The notes under the pieces: generated by a model
What the model was told of the DNA's origin: nothing
Database searches by the model: none
The model's input: only the letters and a program-made list of their open reading frames with translations
In this document: piece by piece, positions 47,764 through 58,148 of the stretch
How positions within the stretch are numbered: the stretch's first letter is position 1
Layout of the letters: each line of letters starts with the position of its first letter
DNA from: Zingiber officinale
Lineage: Eukaryota > Streptophyta > Magnoliopsida > Zingiberales > Zingiberaceae
Length of the DNA stretch: 64,000 bases
Direction of reading: 5' to 3'
Assembly: GCF_018446385.1 (NCBI RefSeq)
Contig: NC_055998.1
Coordinates: 73,588,744-73,652,743, forward strand
Program-made: the position numbers and the translations under genes

Positions 47764-48674
47764 TGCATAATGGTGGGGTCCAATAAAGTCGGGCAGTCAG
47801 AAGTCAAGGGGGCGTGACAGTCAGAAGTCACGGGGACATGACAGTCAAAGGTCAAGACGACGTAGCAGTCAGCAGTTAGGGAAAGAAGAGGTAGGACCGT
47901 CTGACGACATCAGCGACAGGGTTCTCACAGATCAGGACCCAAAATCTGAGACACCCTGGTCTGAAATATGGTGGACAGTCGGGGTGATGCCTGACCTGCT
48001 CCGACTAGTCGGGTTTCACAGCTCGGGTATATCCTGACCTGGTACTCCTAGAAGGCCAACTACCGACCATCTCAAGCTTCCCCTATTCATACCCGGTCAG
48101 GACAAAAGGTCGAGACAGAAGGTGCTACATGACAACAAGGTCGGGGAATCGTAACCGCCTATCAGAGAATAACTATTGTATGCCAGAGAATATGCCAACG
48201 GTCTGTGGTCATCTACGAATAGAACTTTCTTCCAGCCCATAAAAGGTGCCGCATGTCCTCCATCACCAAATAGATCCTGACACCCAACATTCCCTAACAT
48301 CAGTTAGGCTCCAGAAGTATGCACTGTCATATAAAAAGGGAGGTTCTCTCCCTTACACAGGTACACTCTCTCGCACATTCGCACTTGTCTTCTACTTTTC
48401 TTTCTACTTCATATACTGTTCTTTTGGGAAAAAAGTACTTGACTTGAGCCTACTCAGGGGGCTTTTCCCCTGGTTTCTGGCTTCTAATGTTCCGTGTGCT
48501 TGTCTGAGTGTGCGTAGAGCTCAAGTATCGTTGGTTCAGTCATCATCGTCCATCAGCACCACGTGGGGGTTCGTTTGTGTAGGCGCATACGAGAAGGGTG
48601 CCCTAGTCGCCTCTCCGTCAACGGCAGCAACAACTCATCCGACTTTCGTCTGAATCAGATTCCGGACAGGATCA
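47764..48674 (+). repeat. Tat-2 5' LTR (left border estimated)
   Basis: The right border is set by GGATCA just before the primer-site region. The left border is a guess at TGCATAATGG, since no second LTR is available. TATAAAAA at 48330-48337 is the probable TATA box. Repeats of GACAGTCAGAAGTCA with variants occupy 47806-47875. Confidence 0.6.
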
Positions 48675-49170
48675 ATTTGACGCTGTTTGTGGGAACATCC
48701 TTCACCTATTTTAGAGCTTGAAGATGGAGGATACCGGACAAATCAACGTGACCATGAAGGCAGGGGAGTACAAACTGTTCAAGGAAGCCAAGAGACAAGC
48801 GACTTTTGAAAAACAGACCACTGCTTCACGATCGTACAAGATGCCTGCAGTTTCCAAGGATCCGAATTACGTTTCTGATAGAGGATTTAAGAGGAAACAA
48901 CCAGAGGAGATCCCCCCGGCCTTCTATCGGGAACCAGGCCCAGACTATTACCACAAGGGCCCGGACTGCTATAATAAGAAAGAGCAACTGCATGCCTCTA
49001 TGGCGGAAAGCTCTTCGCCTAGGGACTCAAAGAAAGGGAAAGCTATAGTCCTCAAAGAGGAGCCTCGAGGGGAGCCTGATGAGCAAGTGGCCTTCTCTAT
49101 GAGGGTACTCGAGGAGAAACTATCAAAGGGGTACAAGCCCTCAGCCATTGGAGAGTATAATGGTAGTAAG

Positions 49171-51440
49171 TGTTAGGATGTATACTAAAAGCCTAGCTTT
49201 TTGTATGAACATTTATATTTTGAAATGAGAATCACTCTGGTCAAATGTTGCATGTTAATGCAGTTGCCCATTTAATTTATATTGTAGTAACATGGCATGT
49301 GGTGCCATACAGAAGATCATGTTATCAGTTCCTTATAAATTATAAATAGTAGCTCACAACCAAGATGGATTAGGACAAACCATTGGAATGGTTGTAGTGT
49401 AATTTGATATTAGTTTATCTTGACTATAAAATTACACTAGTACACTATGTGTGTATTGAGCCGGACCATTTGAGGTTATTTTTTTTATACTGACTGCATA
49501 AAAGAACAAAACCTCTGTTATTATGGATGTGCATACTCTTAATCCCAATATAATAACAAACATATATACTTAGCATTTTTTTAATTTATCAAAGGATGAG
49601 ATTTATTTAGTTAGATCAATAGACCCGATAAGTTGGGAAATAATATTATTTATATGATGTGTTGTTGATTATAAAAGAAAAATGTGTCATAGTAATTTAG
49701 GTTGATGATGCCCCCTTGAGGAGCTCAAAGGATTATCACTTAGTCCGACATGATAATAAGGTTGAGTGGTACTACTCTTGGAGTTAATGTTAATTAAGTA
49801 AGTTGTCAGTAACTCATTTAATTAACAGACATACGATATCTTAAACACAGGGAGACTAACACACTCATGATAAGTAGGAGCTCATATTGTAATATGGAAT
49901 TTGTGCAGTAGTTCAATAATAACTCTTTAGTAGTATGAGTTATTATTGATGAACTTGAGTTGGGTGTTCGAGTCGAACACAGGAAGCTCAAGTCCATCAG
50001 GAGGCCAAAACCAATTCCTCCTCTCGGTCCCTCTTGTAGCTTCTATAAAGCCTCGCATTCACCCGTTTTGATTTTACTTCCTACCCAAGAACGAGGCCGA
50101 CCACATCTTTGCTTGGTGCCCAAGTAAGGGGTAGACCAAGCCTTGCTTCCTACCCAAGAAAGGGGTTGTCCAAGCCTTGCTTGGTGCCCAAGCAAGGGGT
50201 CGGCCAAACCAAAAGAAAAGAAAAGAAAAAGAAAAAAAGAGGGAATTTTTTCTCAACAGAATTAGAGATTTTTCTAAAAAGAATTAAGTTGATTCTTTCT
50301 TAGAAATTTTCTAAAAAGAATTATATTAATTCTTTCCTAATAAATTTTTCTAAAAAGAATTATGTTAATTATTTCCTAGAAATTTTTCTAAAAAGAATTA
50401 TGTTGATTCTTTCCTAGAAATTTTCTAAAAAGAATTATACTAATTCTTTCTTAAAATTTTTCTAAAAAGAATTATGTTAATTCTTTTCTAGAGATTTTTT
50501 CTAAACAAAAATCTATTACTTTTTCTCCTTTTTAATCTGGGGCAAAGGGTTATAAAAGGAAAGGAGGTTGTGCCATAAAAATCAACAATTCAATTAAGAA
50601 TTGATAAGTTTCTCTCCTTTCCCTTAAGGTCGGCACCCAATTTTTTCTTTTCTTACCTCTAGGTCCGGCGACCCACTTCTTTTCTTCTTCCCTTTTCTTC
50701 CCTCTAGGGTCGGCACCCCATCTTCTCTTGGTGGCTGGAGCTTGGAGGAAAAGAAAACGAAGAGACGAAGTACCTTGGTGGCCGGCGGTTTGGAGGAGAA
50801 GAAGAAGAATGAGGCGTTCCTTTCTTTGCATCTTTTGGTGGTAGGCGGCTTGGAAACAAAAGGGATTCGGGTGTTTTTGTCTTGGTAGATCGTCGCCCAC
50901 ACGACGTCCAAGAAGAGGAGAGGAATACGACAGATCAAGAGGACTTTGTCTACTAAGAAAGGTACAATTAGTTATTTTTTCCGCAGCACAATTATTTTTG
51001 TTTTCTTTGTATGGATCCTGAAATACCAACACAAGAGGCTAGCGATTTCGTGTTTTCATTTTTGTGCTTCGATTTTGTGTTTTGATCTTGTGCTTTGATT
51101 GAGATCTCTGTAGTTAAACCTAAGGTTGCTGTGAGAAGTTTAAATATTCAATTTTTTGAAAGGCTTTGTCTAGGAAGTGGTGAATGATCCCATAACCAAG
51201 AAGGCATAGTGCCTCACCAATGACCTGGAAGCTAATCCTTGAAATAAATATTTAATTAACTTCTGTAATATGGTTTAACTTCTGAAGAACACAAGGGTTG
51301 AACTTGGAGTAAAAATGTTAAGTTTCGTTTCCAATCCAAGTTTAACTTCTGAAGAGCACATGGGTTGCTAGGAAATGTTCTGTGCTTGTATAAATTTTTG
51401 TACAGGGGAAACAGAACGGTATTCCAAGTAGCGCCTAACA
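49171..51440 (+). mobile_element. Solo copia LTR in the Tat-2 gag
   Basis: 2270 bases starting TGTTAGGATGTATACTAAAA and ending GCGCCTAACA, flanked by perfect GTAAG duplications (49166-49170 and 51441-51445). It is homologous to the LTR of the copia element at 17541-33402 but in the opposite orientation; the shared start TGTTAG-ATGTATACTAAAAG and the shared end GTAGC...AACA are clear. It diverges in the middle, where it has a 38-bp repeat array. No internal region remains, so it arose by LTR-LTR recombination. The frame 51365-52075 starts in this LTR and is a chance fusion with gag. Confidence 0.9.
50260..50505. repeat. About six tandem units of 37-39 bp inside the solo LTR
   Basis: CTAAAAAGAATTA recurs at 50274, 50311, 50350, 50388, 50425 and 50462. 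It is separated by T-rich sequence with TTAATTCTTTCCTAGAAA, so each unit also contains the inverted pair AAGAATTA/TAATTCTT. The copia LTR elsewhere in the window lacks this array. Confidence 0.8.
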
Positions 51441-52140
51441 GTAAGGATCCGGAGGATCATCTTCGGAAGTTTCGGAACGCTACGTTGTTGAACCAATACA
51501 ACAACGCCATTAAGTGTCAAGTGTTCTTGAGCACTCTATCTAGCTCGGCCCAAAAATGGTTCGATGGATTACCGAATGGGTCCATCACCTGCGTTCATGA
51601 TTTCAAGACTATTTTCCTGCGCCACTTTGCCAGCAATAGGAAGTATCAAAAGACAGATCACTGTCTCTTTGCCCTCAAGAAAGGGTCTGCCAAGCCCTTG
51701 AGGAGCTATATAAAACGCTTCAACCAGGTGGCCCAGGATGCCCCGTCCGCTACCTCCGAAATATTGATGAGCGCCTTTTCTTGTGAACTGGTAGAAGGGG
51801 AGTTCTTCCGAGATCTCATCCGAGAGCTCGTAAAGAACTTTGATAAGATGCTAGGGAAGATCGCCAGTTACATCAACGTAGGAGAAGTTCAAGCAGCTTG
51901 GCGGAAAGCAGACAAGGCGCCTGCTCACGCCAACAAACCAGAGAAGAAGTCACGCCAACCGCCAACTCAGCCTCTTCCATGCACCCGGGATGCCCGATCG
52001 CCCTTCCCTCTCGGTCAGGATTCCAAGCCGGCCCAATGTGTGGTAGCTGTCCAAGCCCCAAGGCTCGGTCAGTAGGGGTCGCGTTATTATACTTACCATA
52101 GGTCCTACACCCATGCCACAAGTGATTGCGTTTAGTTCAC

Positions 52141-52981
52141 CCGTGACTCCTGACGCGCAGCTGAGCTGGGCCTGCCCCCACCAGAAATCGCGCCCAAGAT
52201 TCATAGGTTATTGGCAGGCCAACAGCTCATGGCAGGTCAGTCTGGTAGACCTCTACCCGACAATGCAGGACAAGGAAGTCAGCAGCCCCGTCGTAACCAA
52301 GAGCCAGGAGAAGCCCCGGAAGAGGAGAACAGGGGAAACACGACTATCCGCGAGATTGGTATGATTTTCCGGAGGGCCCACAGATGGAGATTCCGCTAGG
52401 GCTCGAAAATCTCATGAGCGCTGCCTGGAGATACACGCTATAGGATGCAGTCGAGAGCAAGCTGCATGGCCCATCATCAGTTTTGGGCACAAGACTTGGA
52501 GGGGTTGGAGCTTCCTCACGATGATACCTTAATAATCAAAGCTGTCATCTCCAACAGTCGCATGGCCAGAGTTTTCGTTGATACTGGAAGCTCTGTCAAC
52601 GTGTTGTTTAAGAGTGCATTCGAGAGCATGCAAATCAATGCCAGTGAACTCCAGCTCGTGGCTACTTCGTTATACGATTTCACCGGCAATGAAGTATGAC
52701 CTATGGGCCAGATCAAGCTAGCCATCTCTTTGGGTACCGAGCCCCTGGTGAGGATGTGGTGGAGCACCTTTATAGTGGTGTATTCGCTGTCCTGGTACAA
52801 TGTCATCCTGGGGAGACCGACACTATACGAGTTCTGGGCGGCAGTCTCCACTTTTCATCAAAAGATCAAATTCCATGTGGGAGACCAGGTCGAGGAAGTT
52901 AAAGGTGAGCAATTGGTCTCTCGCAGGTGTTACATCGACATGGTGAAGGTGGAGGCTTGCAAGGCTCAAAGAACCCAGGAT
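52141..52981 (+). pseudogene. Tat-2 protease region
   Basis: ELPHDDTLIIKAVI and VFVDTGSSVNVLFKSAFESM show the aspartic protease with DTGS at about 52577-52588. A TGA at 52697-52699 precedes GQIKLAISLGTEP and ILGRPTLYEFWAAVSTFHQK. The frame continues to the second solo LTR at 52987. The upstream linker (52141-52440) is open in shifting frames and carries a TTIREIGMIFRR remnant equivalent to the Tat-1 NVFRGEIGMIAGG segment. Confidence 0.82.
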
Positions 52982-53509
52982 GGCAGTGTTGGGACCGAAA
53001 TGTAGCTAGAAGGGTGGGGGTGAATAGCTCGTCGCGCGCATTGTGTTCTTCGTTGCTTGTTTTTTTGATGGTGTGCAGCGGAAATACAAGAAACAAAACA
53101 TATAATGCTAACACTTAAGAATTTACTTGGTATCCACCTCACAAGAGGTGACTAATCCAAGGATCCACACACGCACGCACCCTCCACTAATAAAACACTC
53201 CTTTACGGTAACTACTGAAGGCGGAGAAGCCCTACAAGACTCTCAATACAAGAAGAAAGAAAAGGACAGTAAAGAACAAGCAGAAGCTTACAAGAAGTGC
53301 AATAAAAGCCCTAACCCTAACTTCTCTTCTTCGCCTCTTGACTTGGACAAAACTTCCAAGAATCTTCAAGATCTGGCATGGAGAGCTCTGTGGAGAAGCT
53401 GTGGAGTCGCCTGTGAAGATCAGAGCTGTATGCGTGAAGTTCTGTTGAAGGAATCGAACGCCTGCAGCTAAATACGACGCCAACGGTCGGATCCCGATTG
53501 ATTGGAACG

Positions 53510-53830
53510 CTCCCAATCGATCGGGGAGGCTTTGGATCGATCGGCTGATCGATCCAGAGTGCCTCTGTGCTATCTGGAATAGCCTGGATCGATCGGCTGA
53601 TCGATCCAGCCTTTATCGCGCGAAATCGCACCTCCCAATCGATCCACTGATCGATTGGGGGCTCTGGATCGATCGGCTGATCGATCGAGCTGTTCTGTTC
53701 GCGCGACACTTCTCCCCAATCGATCCACTGATCGATTGGGAGGAAGCTTGTCGCTGGGACTCACCCAATCGATCGGCCGATCGATTTGGCATGAGCCAAT
53801 CGATCGACTGATCGATCCAGCTCCTTGATT
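53510..53830. repeat. GATCGATCGGCTGATCGATC palindromic repeats in the solo LTR
   Basis: Five or more copies of the motif TCGATCGGCTGATCGATC or close variants, alternating with CCAATCGATCCACTGATCGATTGGG. Each is strongly self-complementary. Confidence 0.75.
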
Positions 53831-54119
53831 TTGCCCAAAATCAAGTCCAAAGGCCCTTAAACCAACATCCGGTCAATCATGAGTTGTTGGTATATAAAAC
53901 CTAGCATCCGGCCACCCTTGACCAGTTAGGACTCTCTCACCAAGTGTCTGGTCAATCCCTTTGACCTACTTGGACTTTTCTCCTCTTGCCAAGTATCCGG
54001 TCAATCCCTTTGACCTACTTGGACTTTTCTTCCTCGTGCTAAGTATACCTACTTGGACTTTTCTTTCTCGTGTCAAGTATCCAGTCAATTCCTTTGACCT
54101 ACTTGGACTTTCACCAGAT

Positions 54120-54510
54120 GTCTGGTCAACCTTGACCCATCTGGATTTCCCCGTGCCTGGCTTCACTCACCAGGACTTCCCTTCTGCCTAGCTTCACTCA
54201 CTAGGACTTCTCTTCTGCCTGGCTTCACTCACTAGGACTTTCACCTAGCTTCCCTCACTAGGATTTTCACCTGACTTCACTCACCAGGATTTTCCTCTGC
54301 CTGGCTTCACGCACCAGGACTTTCACCTAGCTTCACTCACTAAGATTTCCTCACTGCCTAGCTTCACTCACTAGGTCTTTCACCTGGCTTCACTCACCAG
54401 GATTTTCCTTCTGCCTGGCTTCACTCACCAGGACTTCCTTTGCCTAACCTCCAAGTTAGGACTTTCACCTGGCTTCACTCACCAGGATTTTCCAGTCAAG
54501 TATCCGGTCA
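54120..54510. repeat. GGCTTCACTCACCAGGACTTT short tandem repeats in the solo LTR
   Basis: About a dozen degenerate units built on CTGGCTTCACTCACCAGGA, 20-40 bases apart. They are preceded at 53940-54130 by another repeat built on AGTATCCGGTCAA...TTTGACCTACTTGGACTTTTC. Confidence 0.75.
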
Positions 54511-54698
54511 ACCTTGACCTACTTGACTCTCCATCACAATCTCCACACATGAACAATTGCACCTGCAATTTGTCTACATGTATTGTCAAACCATCAAAAC
54601 ACAAACATTAAGACTCGAGCTTGACCCAATTCAAGCTCAGTCAAACTAGGTCAACCTTGACCTGGGGAATATTGCACCAACAATCTCCCAACAGGCAG

Positions 54699-56200
54699 GA
54701 TCCACGTCATCCAAGAGGAGCCTTTGCCTATAGCAGAGGAGCTCATCCCTTGGGAGGAGGTCCAACTCTACCCCGAACGCCCGAAAAGCCTCACCTGCAT
54801 ATCAAGCGACTTGCCTATCGAGGTCAAGACGGACCTAGTCCAATGCTTGACTCGTAATAGGGACGTCTTCACTTGGTCCCCGAAGAGCTACCTGGGGTCA
54901 AGCCTGAGGTGGTTGAGCATAAATTACACCTTCTGCATGATTCCCGACCAGTCAAGCAGAAGAAGCGGAACTTCTCTGCCGAGCAAAATAAGATCATCCG
55001 AGCTGAGGTGGATTAGCTCAAGAAAGCATGTCACATTAGAGAGGTACAATTCCCGTCTTGTTTCTCTAATGTGATCCTGGTGGCTAAATCCAACAATAAG
55101 TGGAGAGTCTGCATCGACTTTCGAGATCTCAACCGCGCCAGCTCTAAGGGCTGCTACCCACTACTCATGATTGATCAAATGGTAGACTCGACCTCGGGCT
55201 GCGAAAGGATTTGCATGTTCGATGCTTACCAAGGGTACCGCCAGATCCCTCTAGCGCGGGAAGATCAGAAGAAGGTCAGCTTCATCACGACAGATGGTAC
55301 TTTTTGTTACACCGTCATACCTTTTAGATATAGAAATGTAGGAGCTACCTACTAGAGAATGATGGATAAGATCTTCCGAGTGTAGATAGGACGGAATGTG
55401 GAGGTCTATGTAGACGATATCCTCATCAAATTCACCATGGCTGTAAATTTGATCTCTGATATAGAGGAGACTTGCGGCACGTTACGACACTATGGGCTAA
55501 AGTTGAATCCATTGAAGTGCCTGTTTGGAGCTTGAAGGGCGGGAGGGGGGTTCTTATGATACCTCGTTACCGAGTGAGGAATTGAAGCTAATCCGGAGAA
55601 GGTTCGGGCACTTTGAGATATGAAAGCGCTTCAGAATATGAAGGAAGCTCAGAAGTTGGTGGGCAGAATAACTGCACTGTCCAGGTTCATATCTCGGTCT
55701 GCAGATCAAGCCCTGCCCTTCTTCAAAGTGCTCAGGAGAGCGGCCAAGTTTCAATAGAACGAAGAATGCAACCAGGCTTTCGAAGAATTAAAAAAGCACC
55801 TGGAAACCTTACCCTCACTATTCAAACCTATTGTTGGAGAGCCGCTCTGGGTTTATCTATTAGCCACCTCTGAGGCCGTGGGGGCGGTGTTACTAAAAGA
55901 GCAAGATGATGTACAGCGGCCAGTGTACTTCAGCCACTTATTGAAAGGGGTCGAGTCTTGATACATGACCATAGAAAAATTGGTCTATGGATTGGTACTC
56001 ATGGCTCGCTGCTTAAGACCTTATTTCCTGGCACACCCCATCACAGTCCTGACCAACAACACTATGGGTAAAACTCTTACTAATGTGGAGGTAGCAGGTC
56101 GTCTCATCAAATGGGCCATTGAGCTCAGAGAATATGACATACAGTACCAGCCTTGAACGACAATTAAAGCGCAAGCCCTAGTAAATTTTCTAACAGAGGT
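54699..56200 (+). pseudogene. Tat-2 reverse transcriptase and RNase H, broken
   Basis: The RT core is in one frame from 55071: KSNNKWRVCIDFRDLNRA, MFDAYQGYRQIPLAREDQKK and an intact catalytic YVDD at 55407-55418. In-frame TAG stops at 55353-55355 and 55383-55385 stand where TYQ and Q-IGRN are expected. RNase H is readable at 55770-56150 (GEPLWVYLLATSEAVGAVL, RPYFLAHPITVLTN, GRLIKWAIELREYDIQYQP), with stops that replace Trp and Arg codons. The region before 55071 contains the connection from protease, with shifts. Confidence 0.85.
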
Positions 56201-56580
56201 CCATCAAATGGATTCTGGAGAAACTCGGAAGGTCTACGTAGATAGATCGTCCACCCAACAAGGAAGCAGAGTAGGTATCCTTCTGATATCCCCTCGAGAG
56301 GATATCCTACAACTGGCCGTCAGGTTAAATTTCAGAGTCACGAATAATGAGGTGGAATATGAAGCACTATTGGCAGGGTTGCAAGCAGCTCGGCATGTCA
56401 GAGACGCCCGGGTAGTTGTTTATTCAGATTCTCAGCTTGTTGCTTAGCAAGTAGCGGGCAACTTCAAAGTTAACAGTGACAAGCTGCAGTTATACTGGGA
56501 AGTATATGAGAAGATGAAAGAGGATTTCAAGGAAGTCAGACTAAGATTTCCCGGGCAGATAACCAAAGGGTTGATGAACT
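56201..56580 (+). pseudogene. Tat-2 second (archaeal-type) RNase H
   Basis: KVYVDRSSTQQGSRVGILLI, RVTNNEVEYEALLAGLQAAR and VYSDSQLVA are visible. The first motif has Arg where Gly is normal (YVDGSS), and a TAG at 56446-56448 follows SQLVA. The domain confirms Tat lineage for this element. Confidence 0.8.
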
Positions 56581-57875
56581 AGCTAAAATGACCATCTCTT
56601 TGACCACTTGGGTGCTGGACAGGTCGATAGCCCAGACCTTCATAATAGCTCAGATAGAATTGCAGAACAATATTGAGGAGTCAATCGACTGGAGGGCCCC
56701 AATGATCATTTATCTTCAGCAAGACGTCCTACCAGAAGAAGCCAGTTTTATCAGGAAAAGAGCTCATGTGTATACCTTGATCGGGGACCAGCTGTACAAT
56801 GCTTAGGAATGGAAGAGGCGGAGTATGCTTTGCAAGAAGTACATCAGGGATGTTGCGGTAACCACGCAGGAGGAAGGATGCTGGCCCGAAAAGTATTGTT
56901 GGCCGGGTATTTCTGGCCCAATCTACAGAAAGATACTCAACGACTGGTGAATACTAGCTTATCTTGCCAAAAGCATCAGAACATGACCCATCCCTGACTA
57001 ATACGTTGAAAACCTCAATAGTTTCATGCCCTTTTAACCAATGGGGCATGAATATTGTGGGACCATTCCTGATGGCACCAGGTCAGAAACGATTCTTGCT
57101 TATAGCAGTGGACTACTTTTCTAAATGGGTGAAAGCAGAAGCCCTGGCCAGGATTACTGAGGGAGCTGTTATTTAATTTTTATGGAAGAACATCCTCTGC
57201 CGATTTGGAATACTGCACAAGTTGGTTTCAGATAACGAAAGACAGTTCCAAGGTCGCAAGATCCAGACCTGGTGTCAAGGATTTGGCATAACCTAGGCCT
57301 TCACATCCGTAGCTTATCCTTAAAGCAATGAGCAGACAGAGGTTACCAATAGAGAGATAGTTCAAGGGTTGAAAGTCAAGTTGGATCATGTTGGAGGCGA
57401 TTGGGTAGAAGAGCTACCCAACATCCTCTGGGCCTACCACACGACTTCACGAGAGAGCACATGCCTCACCCCATTTCACCTGGTCTACGGTAGTGAGGCT
57501 GTGGTGCTTATAGAGGTCGGGGTGCCCTCAGTTAGAAGAATACTATATGACGAAGGAAATGCCGAGCGACAACTTTCAGAGTTAGATTTTATCAGTGAAA
57601 TTAGCGAACGGGCAGCTGCTCGATTAACTGCATATCGATAAAGGATGCGTCAGAACTACGATAGAAGGGTGATTCTCCGATTCTTCGGAGAAGGGAACTT
57701 AGTGTGGAAGAGGACAAAGCCCGTAGGAGAGGTAACCAAATTGGCACCTCAGTGAGACGGTCCGTATGAAATTGTTAAAAGATTAGCGTCAGATGCCTAC
57801 TACCTGCAAGACGCTCATGGTAGGAAGCTAGACCGTCCTTGGAGTGCTAACTACCTCCAATCCTATCGTACTTAA
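56581..57875 (+). pseudogene. Tat-2 integrase, broken
   Basis: Zinc-binding region at 56809-56990 (LQEVHQGCCGNHAGGRMLA, CQKHQN). The core is FNQWGMNIVGPFLMAPGQK, VDYFSKWVKAEALARITE, LVSDNERQFQ (57040-57250) and NREIVQGLK. The C-terminal part runs TTSRESTCLTPFHLVYGSEA (57440-57500) to RPWSANYLQSYRT ending at a stop near 57875. Stops inside the core replace Gln and Gly/Arg codons by single transitions. Confidence 0.85.
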
Positions 57876-58148
57876 GTGAATCATTTGTTTATAAGACTTG
57901 AGATCGGGAAGACATGATCGATCGGGCGACATGACCGGTCAAGCAGGAAATGCCCGGTCAGGATAACTTGGTCTAGAACATTCGCAAATCTTCTTTAAGA
58001 CCCAATCAGACCCCCATGCTCGGATTAAACAGCTCATGCTCCACTGAGTTAGGACCAAGGAGAAGGCATAAAATCTAAAAAGAAAGTAGTAGCAATAATA
58101 GTGAACATTAATAGGGTACAATAAAATATTCATACACAATAAGAGAGG

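Larger units (their letters stand above)
48724..52140 (+). pseudogene. Tat-2 gag, split by a solo LTR
   Basis: ATG 48724 (MEDTGQINVTMKAGEYKLF) opens a frame that runs to the solo LTR at 49171. It resumes in the same frame at 51446 (DPEDHLRKFRNATLLNQY, LSSSAQKWFDGLPNGSI, EGEFFRDLIREL) to a stop at 52073-52075. The capsid domain is therefore almost open apart from the insertion. In another frame at about 52085-52130 a knuckle remnant reads YTYHRSYTHATSDC. Its first residue should be Cys (TGT to TAT), on the same C-x2-H-x4-H-x4-C pattern as in Tat-1. Confidence 0.85.
52987..54693 (+). mobile_element. Solo LTR between the Tat-2 protease and RT
   Basis: 1707 bases starting TGTTGGGA and ending TCCCAACA, so the termini are an 8-bp perfect inverted repeat. 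It is flanked by perfect GGCAG duplications (52982-52986 and 54694-54698). There is no coding content. TATATAAA at 53891-53898 suggests plus-strand orientation. It contains two repeat zones, annotated separately. Superfamily is not certain; the size and termini fit a copia LTR. Confidence 0.85.

Noticed and set aside
51365-51445. Start of the 236-codon gag frame
   Set aside because: The first 27 codons are solo-LTR sequence; the real gag continues from 49170 across the insertion.
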